64,000 nucleotides of DNA, taken from Halichoerus grypus. Taxonomy: Eukaryota > Chordata > Mammalia > Carnivora > Phocidae. Below the pieces are notes generated by a model that worked only from the letters and a program-made list of their open reading frames with translations, did no database searches and was not told where the DNA came from. The translations under genes and the position numbers were made by a program. Shown piece after piece: positions 12,652-23,640 of this stretch. The stretch spans positions 56,942,598 through 57,006,597 of the forward strand of contig NC_135720.1 of assembly GCF_964656455.1 (NCBI RefSeq). Reading direction: 5' to 3'. Positions within the stretch are counted from its first letter, which is position 1; each line of letters opens with the position of its first letter.

Positions 12652-12862
12652 CTTTTCTTTTTTTTTATTAAAGAAGATTTTTATTTATTTATTTGACAGA
12701 GAGAGACACAGCAAGAGAGGGAACACAAGCAGGGGGAGTGGGAGAGCGTGAAGCAGGCTTCCCGCCGAGCAGGGAGCCCAATGCGGGGCTTGATCCCAGG
12801 ACCCTGGGATCGTGACCTGAGCTGAAGGCAAATGCTTAATGACTGAGCCACCCAGGAGCCCC
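12652..12862 (-). mobile_element. CAN-SINE, minus orientation
   Basis: A full-length reversed element. The 10-bp target-site duplication tcaactcatt is at 12642-12651 and 12863-12872. The head-side text ends 'gactgagccacccaggagcccc'. Confidence 0.93.
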
Positions 12863-13001
12863 TCAACTCATTATTTTCTAAGTTATATTTATCTTATGAC
12901 AATGATTCAAACAATTATTCACACTTCCTGTGAATTACATTTTTATGCCTTACATTTTTTACTTATTTACATCAGTGCATTAGGTAAGAGTCTTTACAAT
13001 G

Positions 13002-13006
13002 ATATA

Positions 13007-13042
<36 letters not shown>

Positions 13043-13140
13043 CATATATATATACATATATATATACATATATATATACATATATATACATATTTATACG
13101 TGTGTGTGTGTATATATATATATACACACACACATGTATA
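13002..13140. repeat. Compound TG/TA microsatellite with inverted ends
   Basis: A (TG)n run (13009-13022) is followed by TA runs, then by several copies of an acatatatatat-type unit. The stretch closes with a GT run, a TA run and an (AC)n run (about 13125-13134). The TG block at the start and the AC block at the end are reverse complements, so the whole stretch can fold back. Open frames over it (12839-13141 plus, 12972-13310 minus) encode Tyr-Ile-His repeats and are artefacts. Confidence 0.95.
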
Positions 13141-13934
13141 AATAGACATGCAAGCATATTATAATTTAAAGTTATCAAAAAGAATCCAATCTTGAATTCA
13201 CTTCTATTAAGCTCCAAACAATACTGTAAGATTTTGGAAATAAAAATTAACCCCTTTGTGCCACTCTTTTCTTCTCTATAAATAAAGATTAAATAAATTA
13301 ATATATTCAACTCATTTATAATAAAGTTTGGCAGAGCAGAAGTATTTAATAAATGTTAATAGCAAAGTAATATTAAATACTTTACCATCATTTCCAGTAA
13401 AGTAATTTATCTTTCTTCATTGGCTTGGCTCTTTGAAAAAAAGAGGCCCTGGCCCTGGGCACAGGCCCTGACTCTGTGCATAAGCAGTTCCCCTAAAACA
13501 GTTTTTATTTTTAAAAATGTAGGCCAACTTATTAATATTTAATTTAGTGGTTTCTAGATTTTGAGTCTTCAAATACTTTACCATAACAACTAAATGTGCC
13601 CTTTCTTTTCTATTATGTTAAAAATGTAATTTGTTTTCTAATAAATATTTACATTTCTTTTTGTCTAGACTATAAATTTATTAAAAAGTATGAAATATGA
13701 GTCCACTTCTTTCTTTAAATTATTACCCAGGTGTCTCAGTGCCTTTTATTTCTTCAGACCAAGGACAATTGATAAGAATTTTTAAATTTCTTTATAAAAA
13801 TTATATAATTATAAAAGTATTTTGTATCAGATGTTGGAAACCGCAGTTTAAATTAACGGCAAACTAAAGCATTACAACTTAGATTTTGTTGTAACCAATA
13901 GAATAGACAATATTTTGAAGAGTTAAGCTTACTT
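13141..13934. other. Unclassified AT-rich sequence
   Basis: No gene or repeat recognised. It includes a small GGCCCTG-type repeat near 13445-13470. Confidence 0.4.
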
Positions 13935-14647
13935 TATTTTTTTATTTGAGTATAGTTGACATACAATATTACATTAGTTTCAGGTGTGCATATAGTGATT
14001 CAGCATCTCTATACATTATGCTCTGCCCACCACAAGTGTAGCTACCGTCTGTCACCACACAACATTACTACCATATCACTGACTATATATTCCTTATGCT
14101 GTGCTTTTTATTCCTATGACTTATTTATTCCATAACTGGAAGCCTATATCTCCGACTTCCCATCACTCATTTTGCCCATACTTCCACCCCTACTCCCTCT
14201 GGCAACCATCAGTTTGTTCTCTGTATTCATAGCTCTAATTCTGCTTTTTGTTTGTTTCTTCATTTCTTTTTTATATTCCACATCTGAGTGAAATCCTATG
14301 GTATTTGTCTTTCTCAGTCTGACTTATTTCACTTAGCATTACACCCATGTTGTTGCAAATGGCGAGATCTCATCTGTTTTGTGGCTGAATAATGATCCAT
14401 TGTATAAATATAGCATATCTTTTTTATCTATTCATCTCTCAGTGGGCACTTAGGTTGCTCCCATCATCTTGGCTAATATAAATAATGCTGCAGTAAACAT
14501 AGGGGCCCACATATCTTTTTGAATTAGTGTTTTCATTTTCTTTGGGTAAATACCCAGTAGTGGAATTACTGGATCATATGGATCTCTATATTTCATTTTT
14601 TGAGGAACCTCCATACCATTTTCCATAGAGGCCATGCCAGTTTACAA
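13935..14647 (-). mobile_element. L1 3' end, minus orientation
   Basis: It begins with a T-rich tail (actttatttttttatttgag), then runs backwards through the L1 3' UTR and the last part of ORF2. The reversed text for 'tttgggtaaatacccagtag' and 'tggatcatatgg' is at about 14540-14580. The minus-strand open frame at 14450-14635 is an ORF2 C-terminal fragment. The element joins plus-oriented L1 sequence at 14648 with no gap. Confidence 0.85.
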
Positions 14648-14932
14648 TCTATGGACCCAATGAAATCCCTATCAAAATACCAATATTTTCACAGAACTAA
14701 AAGAAATAATACTAAAACTTGTAAGGAACCATGAAAGACCCCAAATAACAAAAGCAATCTTGAGAAAGAACAAGGCTGGAGTTATCACAATTCCAGATTT
14801 CAATATATACTACAAAGCACTAATTTGAAAAGATATATGCACCTCTATATTTATTGCAGCATTATTTACAATAGCTAAGGTATGGAAGCAATTCAAGTGT
14901 CCATCCATAGATGAATGAATAAAGAAAATGTG

Positions 14933-14934
<2 letters not shown>

Positions 14935-14973
<39 letters not shown>
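14935..14973. repeat. (TA)n microsatellite
   Basis: About 19 uninterrupted TA units, located where L1 normally carries a short 'tggtatatatata' motif. Confidence 0.95.
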
Positions 14974-14977
<4 letters not shown>

Positions 14978-15300
14978 ATGGGATATAACTCAGCCATAAA
15001 AAAGAATGAAATTTTGCCATTTGTAACAACATAGATGGACCTAGAAGGTGTAATGCTAAGTGAAATAAATCAGACAGAGGAAGACAGATACCATAAGATT
15101 ACACTCACATATGGCATTAAAGAAACAAAACAAATGAATAAAGGAAAAAAAAAGAGACAAACATAAAGCAGACAAATACAGAGAACAGACTGGTGATTCC
15201 AGAGTGGAGGTGCATTGGGTGGGTGGGTGAAATAGATAAAGGAGATTAAGAGTACACTTACTGTGACAAGTACTGAGTAATGTATAGAATTACTGAATAT

Positions 15301-15401
15301 TTTTTTTTTTAATAAGCTCTATGCTCAACAGGGGGCTTGAACCCGTGACCTTGAAATCAAGAGTCACATGCTCTACTGACCGAGCCAGCCAGACATACCT
15401 A
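15301..15401 (-). mobile_element. Short old tRNA-derived SINE, minus orientation
   Basis: Poly(T) is followed by 'gggggcttgaacccgtgacc' and 'gctctactgaccgagccagc', which reads in reverse as a tRNA-Lys-like A and B box region. Imperfect flanking repeats (agaattactgaat before, agaattattgaat after) support an old insertion. It lacks the CT-rich body of the typical CAN-SINE. Confidence 0.75.
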
Positions 15402-15905
15402 GAATTATTGAATCATTATAATGTACACTAATAGAGCACTGTATGTTAATTATACTTCAATAAAAAATAACAGTATGGTACTGGCACAAAAAGAGACACA
15501 CAGCTGAATGGAACAGAATGGAGGGCCCAGAAATAAACCCATGTTTATATAGTCAGTTAATCTAGGAGTCAAGAGTATACAATAGGGAAAATAGTCTCTT
15601 CAATACATGGTGCTGGGAAAACATGACAACTACATGTAAAATAATGAAACTGGACCACTTTCTCACACCATTCATAAAAAAAAACTCAAAATGGATTAAA
15701 GACCTAAATGTGAGATCGGAAACCATAAAAATCCTAGAAGAGAATCAAGGCAGTGATTTCTCTGACATTGGCCATAGCAACATTTTTCTAGATATATCTC
15801 CTAAGGCAAGGGAAACAAAAGCAAAAATATGCTATTGACACTACAGCAAAATTAAAAAGCTTTTGCATATCAAAGAGAATCAACAAATGTATTATATTCC
15901 TTATT

Positions 15906-17500
15906 CACTTATTTTTACATTATCCTTAATTTTTCTTAATAAAGTTATAGTTTTCAGAATAGACTTTTTAGAGGTAATTTTCAGATTTATTCCTAGACAA
16001 TAGATTTCTTACAGTATTGTAAATTGTATGATTTAGAAAAGCTTATGTTTGTTGTATAAATAAAATTAGTGTACTCTGTACCCAGTGACCATGATAAATT
16101 AATTCATTGATTCTAGTAGAACATCTGTAGATTCTTCTGGATCTCTATATAAACAATCATGCCATCTGTAAATGACAACCTTAATTTGTCCTTTCTGAAA
16201 CACTTACCTTTTATTTGTTTCTATTGCCTACTGCACTTTTAGAAAAGAGTTTTATTTCAATGTTAAATATAACTGATGATAAAAGAAGACTTTGTCTCAT
16301 TTCAGAACTTAAAGGAAATAATTTGGTATCTTACCATTAAAATAACATTGCTAAGGTTTTGTCTGTGTATGCACATATGTGTGTATTCTTCATCAGATTA
16401 AGAAAGTATCATTCATAATTTGAGGAAAATTATCATAAACGTGCTGAAATCTTATCAAATGCCTTCCCTGAATCTGTTGAGATGATTGTATATTTTCCTT
16501 TATTAGGTTAACATGGTAACTTATGTTGATTAATTATTTGAATGTTAATCTACAATGCACATAACAAACCCCACCTACTGTTGAAGTATTAACTTTTTAT
16601 ATATTACCAAATTAAATTTTCTAATATTTTCTTTAATATTTTTGGGTAAATTTTCTTAATATTTTGCATGAAAGAGATTTGCCTGTGATTTTCCCACTAT
16701 ACAATTTCCCTTTCCCTGATAGATTTGGCATCAAAATTATGCGGGCCTCAAAAAAATTGTTGGGAAGCATTTGCTCTTTTTCTGTTATGTAGAAGATCTT
16801 GTAAAAGATTGCTATTATTTTTTTCCTTATATATTCAAATTCACCAATTAAGCCATTGGAATTTCTCTGTGGAAAGACTTTTAATAAATATATTAATATT
16901 CAATTTCTTACAAAATATCTGACTCTTCAGTTTTTCTATTTTTTTTTCTGTCAGCTTTAACTATATTTACCCATCTTATATTTGGTCTTATCTCTACCGT
17001 ATATTTTTACTTCTATGTATATTTAAACATTATAAGACAATGTGATCACTTATTTTTCCATTAATATGCATATTTACCCTAACATTAACCCCTTCTGTTG
17101 TTTTCTGCATTTTCATCTTTCCATCTCAGATCATTTTCCAATTACATCCATATTAATGACCTTCAGAATATGTCACACACACCTTAATACTTTATTCTGT
17201 TTTTGTGTGTGTGTGTGTTTTCTATTCTTGTTATTCTTCTCTACTTTAATTAGGATATTACTATTAACCTTTCTTCTAACTAATGAATTTCATTTTGTAC
17301 TGTGTCCAATATGCTCTTAAATTCACTGAGTTTTTAATTTCACATATTTTACTTTTCATTCTAGAATGCCCATTAAATTCTTTTTGAAACATTCTAGATA
17401 TTTTTAACTTCTCAACACTTTATACTTCTCACTTCTTTGTTAAAATACTCCATCTTTTTATCCATTTTGCCCAGCATAGAAGCTTTGGATCTAACTCTTT
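15906..17500 (-). mobile_element. Old L1 ORF2, minus orientation
   Basis: The plus strand reads as the complement of L1 ORF2: 'tctatataaacaatcatgcc' near 16146, 'atgccttccctgaatctgtt' near 16460, 'tttggcatcaaaattatgcg' near 16725 and 'aattcaccaattaagccatt' near 16840. This order is that of the reverse-transcriptase region read backwards. All frames are broken. The part beyond about 16980 is only weakly recognisable. Confidence 0.72.
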
Positions 17501-18145
17501 AGCTTCCCACATAGCCTCAGAATTAAGCAAAAGTATTGCTGGAAAAAACTAGTTGTGCACTTGAGATCCTCAAACACTTATTTTTGTCCACTCTAGTTTT
17601 GTACAATGCCTAATAGTTTTAAAGCTTTTGTTTTCCACAACAGCAAATTCTTGGCCAACCCTTTCTCCTCAGTCCATGAAAAAAATTGGCAAATGCTCCC
17701 AGAAAACAGAACAAAACGAAAACCAAATAAGTCTGCTTTTTATTATTTCACCTATTAATTGCTTTTTCCTCTCTGAAATTTTAGTACATCTTCCACAAAT
17801 TGCTGATGGCCTTAAACATTACTTAATAATTTTTTCCATTTTACTAGTGGTCATTAGGGACACTGATCTACTGCTACCTACAACATCCTATTTGGAAGAA
17901 GTTACAATCATTTTGATTGACTATTATAATTATTATATAAAGTTTTAAACTTTTTCTTTATTAAATTATATCTTCTTGCTTCTATATTTGTAAAACAATT
18001 TGCTTACATAAAGCAAGATGAACAAAATTTATATATCACAGATTTAAAGCAAAATAGGCAAAAGATTCAGGCTTCAACATTGGAATTTCACAAAGGCATT
18101 AATTACAATAGAAACACATTTTTAAAATGCTACACTTAACTCATG
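17501..18145. other. Unclassified AT-rich sequence
   Basis: No gene seen. It may be further decayed L1, but I cannot show it. The open frame at 17628-17948 has no recognisable content. Confidence 0.35.
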
Positions 18146-18154
18146 AGTATTTTG

Positions 18155-18358
18155 TTTTGCTTTTTTTTTAAAAGATTTTGTTTATTTATTTGACAAAGAG
18201 AGAGACAGCCAGAGAGGGAACACAAGCAGGGGGAGTGGGAGAGGGAGAAGCAGGCTTCCCACCAAGCAGGGAGCCCGATGCGGGGTTCGATCCCAGGACC
18301 GAGATCATGACATGAGCTGAAGACAAACGCTTAATGACTGAGCCACCCAGGCACCCCA
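18155..18358 (-). mobile_element. CAN-SINE, minus orientation
   Basis: A reversed full-length element. The 9-bp duplication agtattttg is at 18146-18154 and 18359-18367. A few bases are missing before 'gagatcatgacatgagctga'. Confidence 0.92.
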
Positions 18359-18367
18359 AGTATTTTG

Positions 18368-19575
18368 ATATAATACTATTTGATATAATTTTATTTTAAA
18401 GGTAAAAATGTCACTATGAGAATCATGTATTTATTAACCACACTATGTAACACTTTTGTTTTGTTTGGAATTCAGCATTTTCCTAGGAACAATCCTAATA
18501 TACCTGATAGAAGAATGCCGGTAGCTCTTAAAAGACCTCAGATATACATGATTATAACTATATATACTATGTGTAACTGGAGTGTTCATTTTCTCCATAC
18601 ATATCTTCTGATTTGATATAGGGTAATACATATTTACAATTGTACTTTAGGCTTATTTTGCTTGCCTCTCCTCTATAAACTTATCCATTAGCAAGATATA
18701 GCAAGATCCATTCTCTTTCTCTGAGACTAAAATATCTTACTATATACTATGTCCTTTCAAAATCTTGGCTGAAATAACGTAAGTATAGAAGATAAATGGA
18801 ATTAATTATAGTCAATTCATTCTTCAAGTACTTTAAAGCCTATTTTTATGTTTGGTAAGACTACCAAAAGGTATCAACTTCAAACTGTATTACTTTATTC
18901 CCTTGAAAAATCACCTAGTATTTTAATATATATTCTTAGGTTTATTATTTTAGAAATCCTACAAGAGAAAATAATTGAAATTACTGAATTTTAATTTATA
19001 AGACCCAAAAATTAGGAGGGTTTTGTTTTTTTTTTTTTGGATACAAAAATGGACATACTCATTTAAGTATTCTCTTTGATGTAAAGAGAAGTTTGCATAT
19101 AGCACTTCTGCTTCCTGCCAAAATGCCATGGTGTCTGGAGGAAAAGCACTATTGCGATTGCTTTAGTTGAGAAAAGAACTAGCTACCTTTCTCATGAAAC
19201 ATTATTTTTACTAGAAAGAAATACTGACAAGCAAAAAGTATGGCTATTCAGACTTAGGTATTATGCAATCATGTTTTTGCAAATGACTGGTTATTTTAAA
19301 GAAAACAAATGATGATGGGACTTGCTGACAATGGTAAAACTTGAGTTGAAAAAAAAATTTAAAAACTGCCACAATGAATTTTAAAGCTTCTGGATACTTA
19401 AAAATTATACTTACAAAATTGGTAGTACTATTAATAAATATGATTTTTGATGTTGTATCATAAAGTATATCGATTTTTGAAAGATCTACCTAATTGCCAG
19501 AACTAATATTTTCCAAATGACAAAATATGATGCTACAAAATCACACAATTAAAGACCAATTCAAAGTTCAAGATG
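18368..19575. other. Unclassified AT-rich sequence
   Basis: No gene or repeat recognised. There is a poly(T) tract near 19026. Short open frames on both strands at 18416-18631 overlap each other and are not convincing. Confidence 0.4.
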
Positions 19576-19576
19576 G

Positions 19577-19772
19577 GGGGCACCTGCATGGCTCAGTCGG
19601 TTAAGGGTCTGCCTTTGGCTCAGATGGTGATCTCAGGGTCCTGGGATCAAGGCTGACATTGGGCTCCCTGCTCAGCGGGGAGTCTGCTTGTCCCTCTCCC
19701 TTTGCCCCTCTCCCCTGGCTCGTGTGCTCTCTCTCTTTCAAATAAATAAATAAATAAAATCTTAAAAAAAAA
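19577..19772 (+). mobile_element. CAN-SINE, plus orientation
   Basis: Head 'gggcacctgcatggctcagt', body 'ctcagcggggagtctgcttg', and the tail with four AAAT units and poly(A). The flanks (agttcaagatgg before, agtgcaaggtag after) are only about 75 percent alike, so the duplication is uncertain. Confidence 0.92.
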
Positions 19773-20358
19773 GGAGTGCAAGGTAGACCAATGGATTATA
19801 ATATAACAGATTATAAAATTGCCATTCATATGGTTTAAGATTCCATATGACAACTAACTTTTACGAAAATAATCACTTATCAAATTTTGGTGTTGTATCC
19901 AAGAAGGGTATCACAACTATCTGAAAACTCTATTAAATGTGCCTTTCTTTTCTCAGCACGTATCTGCGAGATGCCAAGTTTTCTTCAAACACAAAAGAAC
20001 ATATTTCAACAGATTGAGCACAGAAACAAATTTGAGGATCTTGATATCTTCTATTAAGCCAGATATTAAAGAGATCTGAAAAACGATAAAATATTATCAC
20101 TTTCTCAATAATTTTTGTTTTGGAATATATAGGATTTTTTTCAAAAAAAATCTTATTTTCATTTATAAATAATTTCTTATTGCTATTTAAGTAAATTAGT
20201 AAATATTTATTTTCAACTTTTTAGTCTTATGATCTACTATGATAATCTTGATAGATATGAGCCACATAAACAAAAGTTCTTTGGGGTCCACACTAATTAA
20301 GTATAACCACCAAAGTAAACAAGTAAATTATAGTTGAAAAGTAAACACATTATTCTGA
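19773..20358. other. Unclassified AT-rich sequence
   Basis: No gene or repeat recognised. Confidence 0.4.
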
Positions 20359-20369
20359 AAAGCCAGTTT

Positions 20370-20572
20370 TTTTTTTTTTTTTTTTTTTTAAGATTTTATT
20401 TATTTGCGAGAGAGAGAATGAGAGACAGAGAGCATGAGAGGGAGGAGGGTCAGAGGGAGAAGCAGACTCCCTGCCGAGCAGGGAGCCCGATGTGGGACTC
20501 GATCCTGGGACTCCAGGATCATGACCTGAGCCGAAGGCAGTCGCTTAACCAACTGAGCCACCCAGGCGCCCC
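20370..20572 (-). mobile_element. CAN-SINE, arctoid-type subfamily, minus orientation
   Basis: A long poly(T), then 'tttatttgcgagagagagaatgagagac' (read in pieces), a body with 'gatcctgggactccaggatc', and a head ending 'aaccaactgagccacccagg'. The 11-bp duplication aaagccagttt is at 20359-20369 and 20573-20583. The closely matching plus-strand copy at 58085 shows the same diagnostic variants. Confidence 0.95.
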
Positions 20573-20583
20573 AAAGCCAGTTT

Positions 20584-20705
20584 ATTGTAATTTGAAAAGC
20601 AAAAGATCTAGTATCCAAATACCTCAATTCAAAATTTTGCCCTGCAACTCAGTTTAGACAATTAGTTTAGTGATAATAATACCTACTCTCAAGTTTCTAT
20701 AAAAG
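20584..20705 (-). mobile_element. Possible MIR fragment, minus orientation
   Basis: 'gccctgcaactcagtttaga' and 'gtgataataatacctactct' resemble the reversed MIR core and the splice-like end. Diverged; low confidence. Confidence 0.4.
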
Positions 20706-20945
20706 GGGAACCAAATTTGTTAGCATAATTACACTTGTCCATTAGCTAGGTGAGAGAAGAAGACAGCCCCATAACCAGAAGCATCATAAGATTTTTCAAC
20801 AATTTTACTTAGGTTGAGCAATTTGGTGTCTACTTGGAGATGAGGTCATATCCCTGGATAAAAAAATATTTGTGGTGTAAAATTCTAATTGTGTAGCAGT
20901 ATTTCTATTTTGGATTGATACCTGTCTCAAGCTAAAAGCTTACTC

Positions 20946-21130
20946 TTTTTTAAAAAATATTTTATTTATTTATTTGAGAGAGAGAAGGAGCAGGGAGAAG
21001 CAGGGAGTGCAATGGGAGAAACAGACTCCCTGCTGAGCAGGGAGCCTGACATCAGCTTGATCCCAGGATCCTGGGATCATGACCTGAGCTGAAGACAGAC
21101 GCTTGGTGGACTGAGCCACCCAGGCATCCC
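20946..21130 (-). mobile_element. CAN-SINE, minus orientation
   Basis: A reversed element with tail 'atattttatttatttatttg' and head end 'actgagccacccaggcatcc'. Its own target duplication is no longer clear (cttactctt before, gccactctt after). A second SINE inserted 15 bp downstream. Confidence 0.9.
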
Positions 21131-21145
21131 GATTAGGCCACTCTT

Positions 21146-21339
21146 TTTTTTTTTTTTAAGATTTTTTTTATTTGACAGAGAAAGACACAGCGAGAGAGGG
21201 AATACAAGCAGGGGGAGTGGGAGAGGGAGAAGCAGGTTTCCCGCGGAGCAGGGAGCCCGATGCAGGGCTTGATTCCACTGGGATCATGATCTGAGCCTAA
21301 GGCAAACGCTTAATGACTGAGCCACCCAGGCGCCCCCCG
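21146..21339 (-). mobile_element. CAN-SINE, minus orientation, next to an older SINE
   Basis: A reversed element. The perfect 15-bp target-site duplication gattaggccactctt is at 21131-21145 and 21340-21354. A few bases are missing in 'gattccactgggatcatgat'. Confidence 0.95.
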
Positions 21340-21354
21340 GATTAGGCCACTCTT

Positions 21355-22150
21355 GAAGAACCACATAGTTTAGCAACTTGTCACCTGTGCAAGTAGATTA
21401 AGAGAACTTTATTTTATTTCTAACACCATTACAACATTTTTAGTCAATAGTATCTGTAATGCTCTTTTCTCAAAAATTTCATAGATTTCTAATTAAGTTG
21501 TTCCATTTTTGTCCTATGGTTCAACAGCACCCTTAGTCAGATGTTTGCATTAAAACACTTATTTTAGTTAGAAGTTTTACTGGATTTTTGTCTATATAAG
21601 TCTTCCTATAATTCCATTTGTTATTATTTAGGATCTAGAATTACTTGGATTCTTTAATCCTATAAAAACCACATATTCTAGATTTCCTCTATTATCTTTT
21701 ATGCCTGCTTAAAAACTGGCAAGTCCTTCCCTGAGTACATCTCCTTCTTATATCTTCCAAAATCCATCCAATAATAGACAACATCTACCTATTTACCATT
21801 TTCAAACTCTTCCCTCAGAGCTATAGCCACAAGCGTCTGCTTTGTAAGTTAGAGCAGATGAAATCGGTACACGTTTTAGACAGATTGACATGATTATATA
21901 ATCTCTAATGGCTTTCTTCTCACCTGCTGCCCAACCTCAAAACTGATGCCACCTCTTGCAGAACTGTGTTGGCAGCCCAGTGTTTCAAGTACCTATGTCT
22001 ATTACAGTTGGGATCCATATGCTGAACAATGTGGATGCTGTTTGTGTGCCTCCAGATTCGTGATTCAAGACCTAGATACTGATTCTCTCAGCTGTCAGGT
22101 TTTCCTATGAATTGCCCTTGTCTAATGGTGAGGACTTTGTTGTGAATAAG
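21355..22150. other. Unclassified AT-rich sequence
   Basis: No gene or repeat recognised. Confidence 0.4.
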
Positions 22151-22156
22151 GTTTTC

Positions 22157-22253
22157 ATTTCTGTTATTTTAAAATACAAAAATAATTTATATGTCTGTTA
22201 TTTTAAAATAAAAAAAATTCATTTATTTTAAAATATAAAAATAATTTATAAGT
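22157..22253. repeat. Local AT-rich tandem duplication
   Basis: The unit 'tctgttattttaaaata' followed by A-rich text and 'aataatttata' occurs twice in full form and once in part, with a spacing of about 35-40 bp. Confidence 0.7.
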
Positions 22254-22790
22254 GGCTTAATATACTCGGTTATAGTACTTATTTTGGGAACTTGGCAAAG
22301 TGATTAATTCTTTTTAAAATAAGAAAAATTAGTTAGGATCTCTGGAAGTAGATAATTGTCCTTTGTAATGAAGACACAAATAATGTGAGGCATTTCATTT
22401 ATGTGCAATATGGAATTTTACCATAATGATAATATAAAATTTGTCACATGACAAGAATGGTAGCAACAATATAAAGAGACCTATGTATAATCCAATTTTT
22501 GGTTGAAGAAAATATATATTAATAAATTGTATGTTGGAAAACCACCCAGTTATTGATAGAGTACTGTACCACTTTTATTTCTCTTTAGTGAACCTGAGGT
22601 TGGAAGAAAATTCTTACTGGATTTCTCAGGTAAATATTTTGTATAATAGCAAAAATAATATTGACAATAATAACTGAAACTTTTCCTTGAAGAATTATCT
22701 TTCTAATTTCTACAAGTCTCTACTCTTCTTTAATCTTAAATTTATTTACTTTGTTCCTAAATTTTAGCAATAATTAGAGAACTATTTTTA

Positions 22791-22999
22791 CATTTTTTTT
22801 AAGATTTTTTATTTATTCATTTGTGAGAGAGAGCGAGGGAGCGTGAGAGAACACAAGCAGGGGGAGGGGCAGCAGGAGAGAGGGAGAAGCAGGTTCCCCG
22901 CTGAGCAGGGAGCCCAATGTGGGGCTCGATCCCAGGACCCTGAGATCATGACCTGAGCCGAAGGCAGATGCTTAACCGACTGAGCCACCCAGGCACCCC
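22791..22999 (-). mobile_element. CAN-SINE, minus orientation
   Basis: A reversed element with tail 'aagattttttatttattcat' and head end 'gactgagccacccaggcacc'. Flanks 'agagaactattttta' and 'agaaaactatttta' are an imperfect target-site duplication. Confidence 0.92.
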
Positions 23000-23154
23000 A
23001 GAAAACTATTTTAAATGCTTAAACTTTGGCAATAATTGGAAACTACTTAAATTTATTTGAGTCTTTGTTGTGGGAGTGATGAGTCAAAAGTCTGAATCAA
23101 ATATACATAGAATGGAAACATGAATTGAGAATTTAATGTTGTACTTTGAGATAT

Positions 23155-23207
23155 AATAATAGATAACATTTAGTTAGCACTTACTATGTCAGACCCTGCT
23201 TTAATCA

Positions 23208-23251
<44 letters not shown>

Positions 23252-23402
23252 CTCTCTTTCAACAGTCTTCCAAGGCATATGCTTTTATTGTGCCTGTAAC
23301 ACAGAGAAGTAAACTGAGTCAGAAAAAGGTTAACCAATGGAATGATAGTGACACAGCTAGTAAGTAGTGAAGCAAGGATTTAAACTCAGCTGGTCTGAGG
23401 GT
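23155..23402 (+). mobile_element. MIR SINE, plus orientation, with internal (TG)n
   Basis: 'aataatagataacatttagt', 'gcacttactatgtcagaccc', then after the microsatellite 'acacagagaagtaaactgag' and 'cacagctagtaagtagtgaa'. This is the MIR order nearly end to end. Confidence 0.82.
23211..23249. repeat. (TG)n microsatellite
   Basis: About 19 uninterrupted TG units inside the MIR. Confidence 0.96.
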
Positions 23403-23419
23403 AGAATACACTCTTTTAT

Positions 23420-23640
23420 CTACATAATTCATTTCTTGAAAGCTCACAATGTGTCAGCCACTCTGTTAAGGAGATTATGTATATTGTATCATTTAATTCT
23501 CATTACCACAACATGAGGTACATATAATTATCCTTATTTTAGAGAGGAGATTACTGAGGCTTAGAGAGTTTCAGTAATTTTTGAAGTGGCTCACACCTAT
23601 GTAGTGCAGGTTGAGATATAAAACTGTATCTATCGGGTGG
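23420..23640 (+). mobile_element. Second MIR SINE, plus orientation
   Basis: 'aagctcacaatgtgtcagcc', 'atttaattctcattaccaca', 'gagattactgaggcttagag' follow MIR order. It lies immediately after the first MIR in the same orientation. Confidence 0.75.

Larger units (their letters stand above)
14830..15470 (+). mobile_element. L1 3' end nested inside L1 ORF2
   Basis: It runs from 'aaaagatatatgcacctcta' through 'agccataaaaaagaatgaaa' and 'gaacagactggtgattccag' to the 3' tail. It interrupts an ORF2 segment that resumes at 15471. A TA microsatellite (14935-14973) lies within it, and a small old tRNA-derived SINE sits at 15301-15401. Confidence 0.8.
14648..15905 (+). mobile_element. L1 ORF2 fragment, plus orientation, split by another L1 3' end
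   Basis: 14648-14829 matches the ORF2 stretch starting 'caatgaaatccctatcaaaa', and its continuation 'acagtatggtactggcacaa' is found at 15471-15905. Between them, 14830-15470 is a different, more 3' part of L1 that ends in 'cttcaataaaaaat'. The plus open frame at 15623-15838 is a remnant of the ORF2 C-terminal half, with no catalytic domain. Confidence 0.82.

Noticed and set aside
12839..13310. Open frames made of Tyr-Ile-His-Val repeats
   Set aside because: Translation of the TG/TA microsatellite.
15623..15838. 71-codon frame resembling part of a real protein
   Set aside because: It is a short relic of L1 ORF2, without catalytic residues and bounded by stops and insertions.
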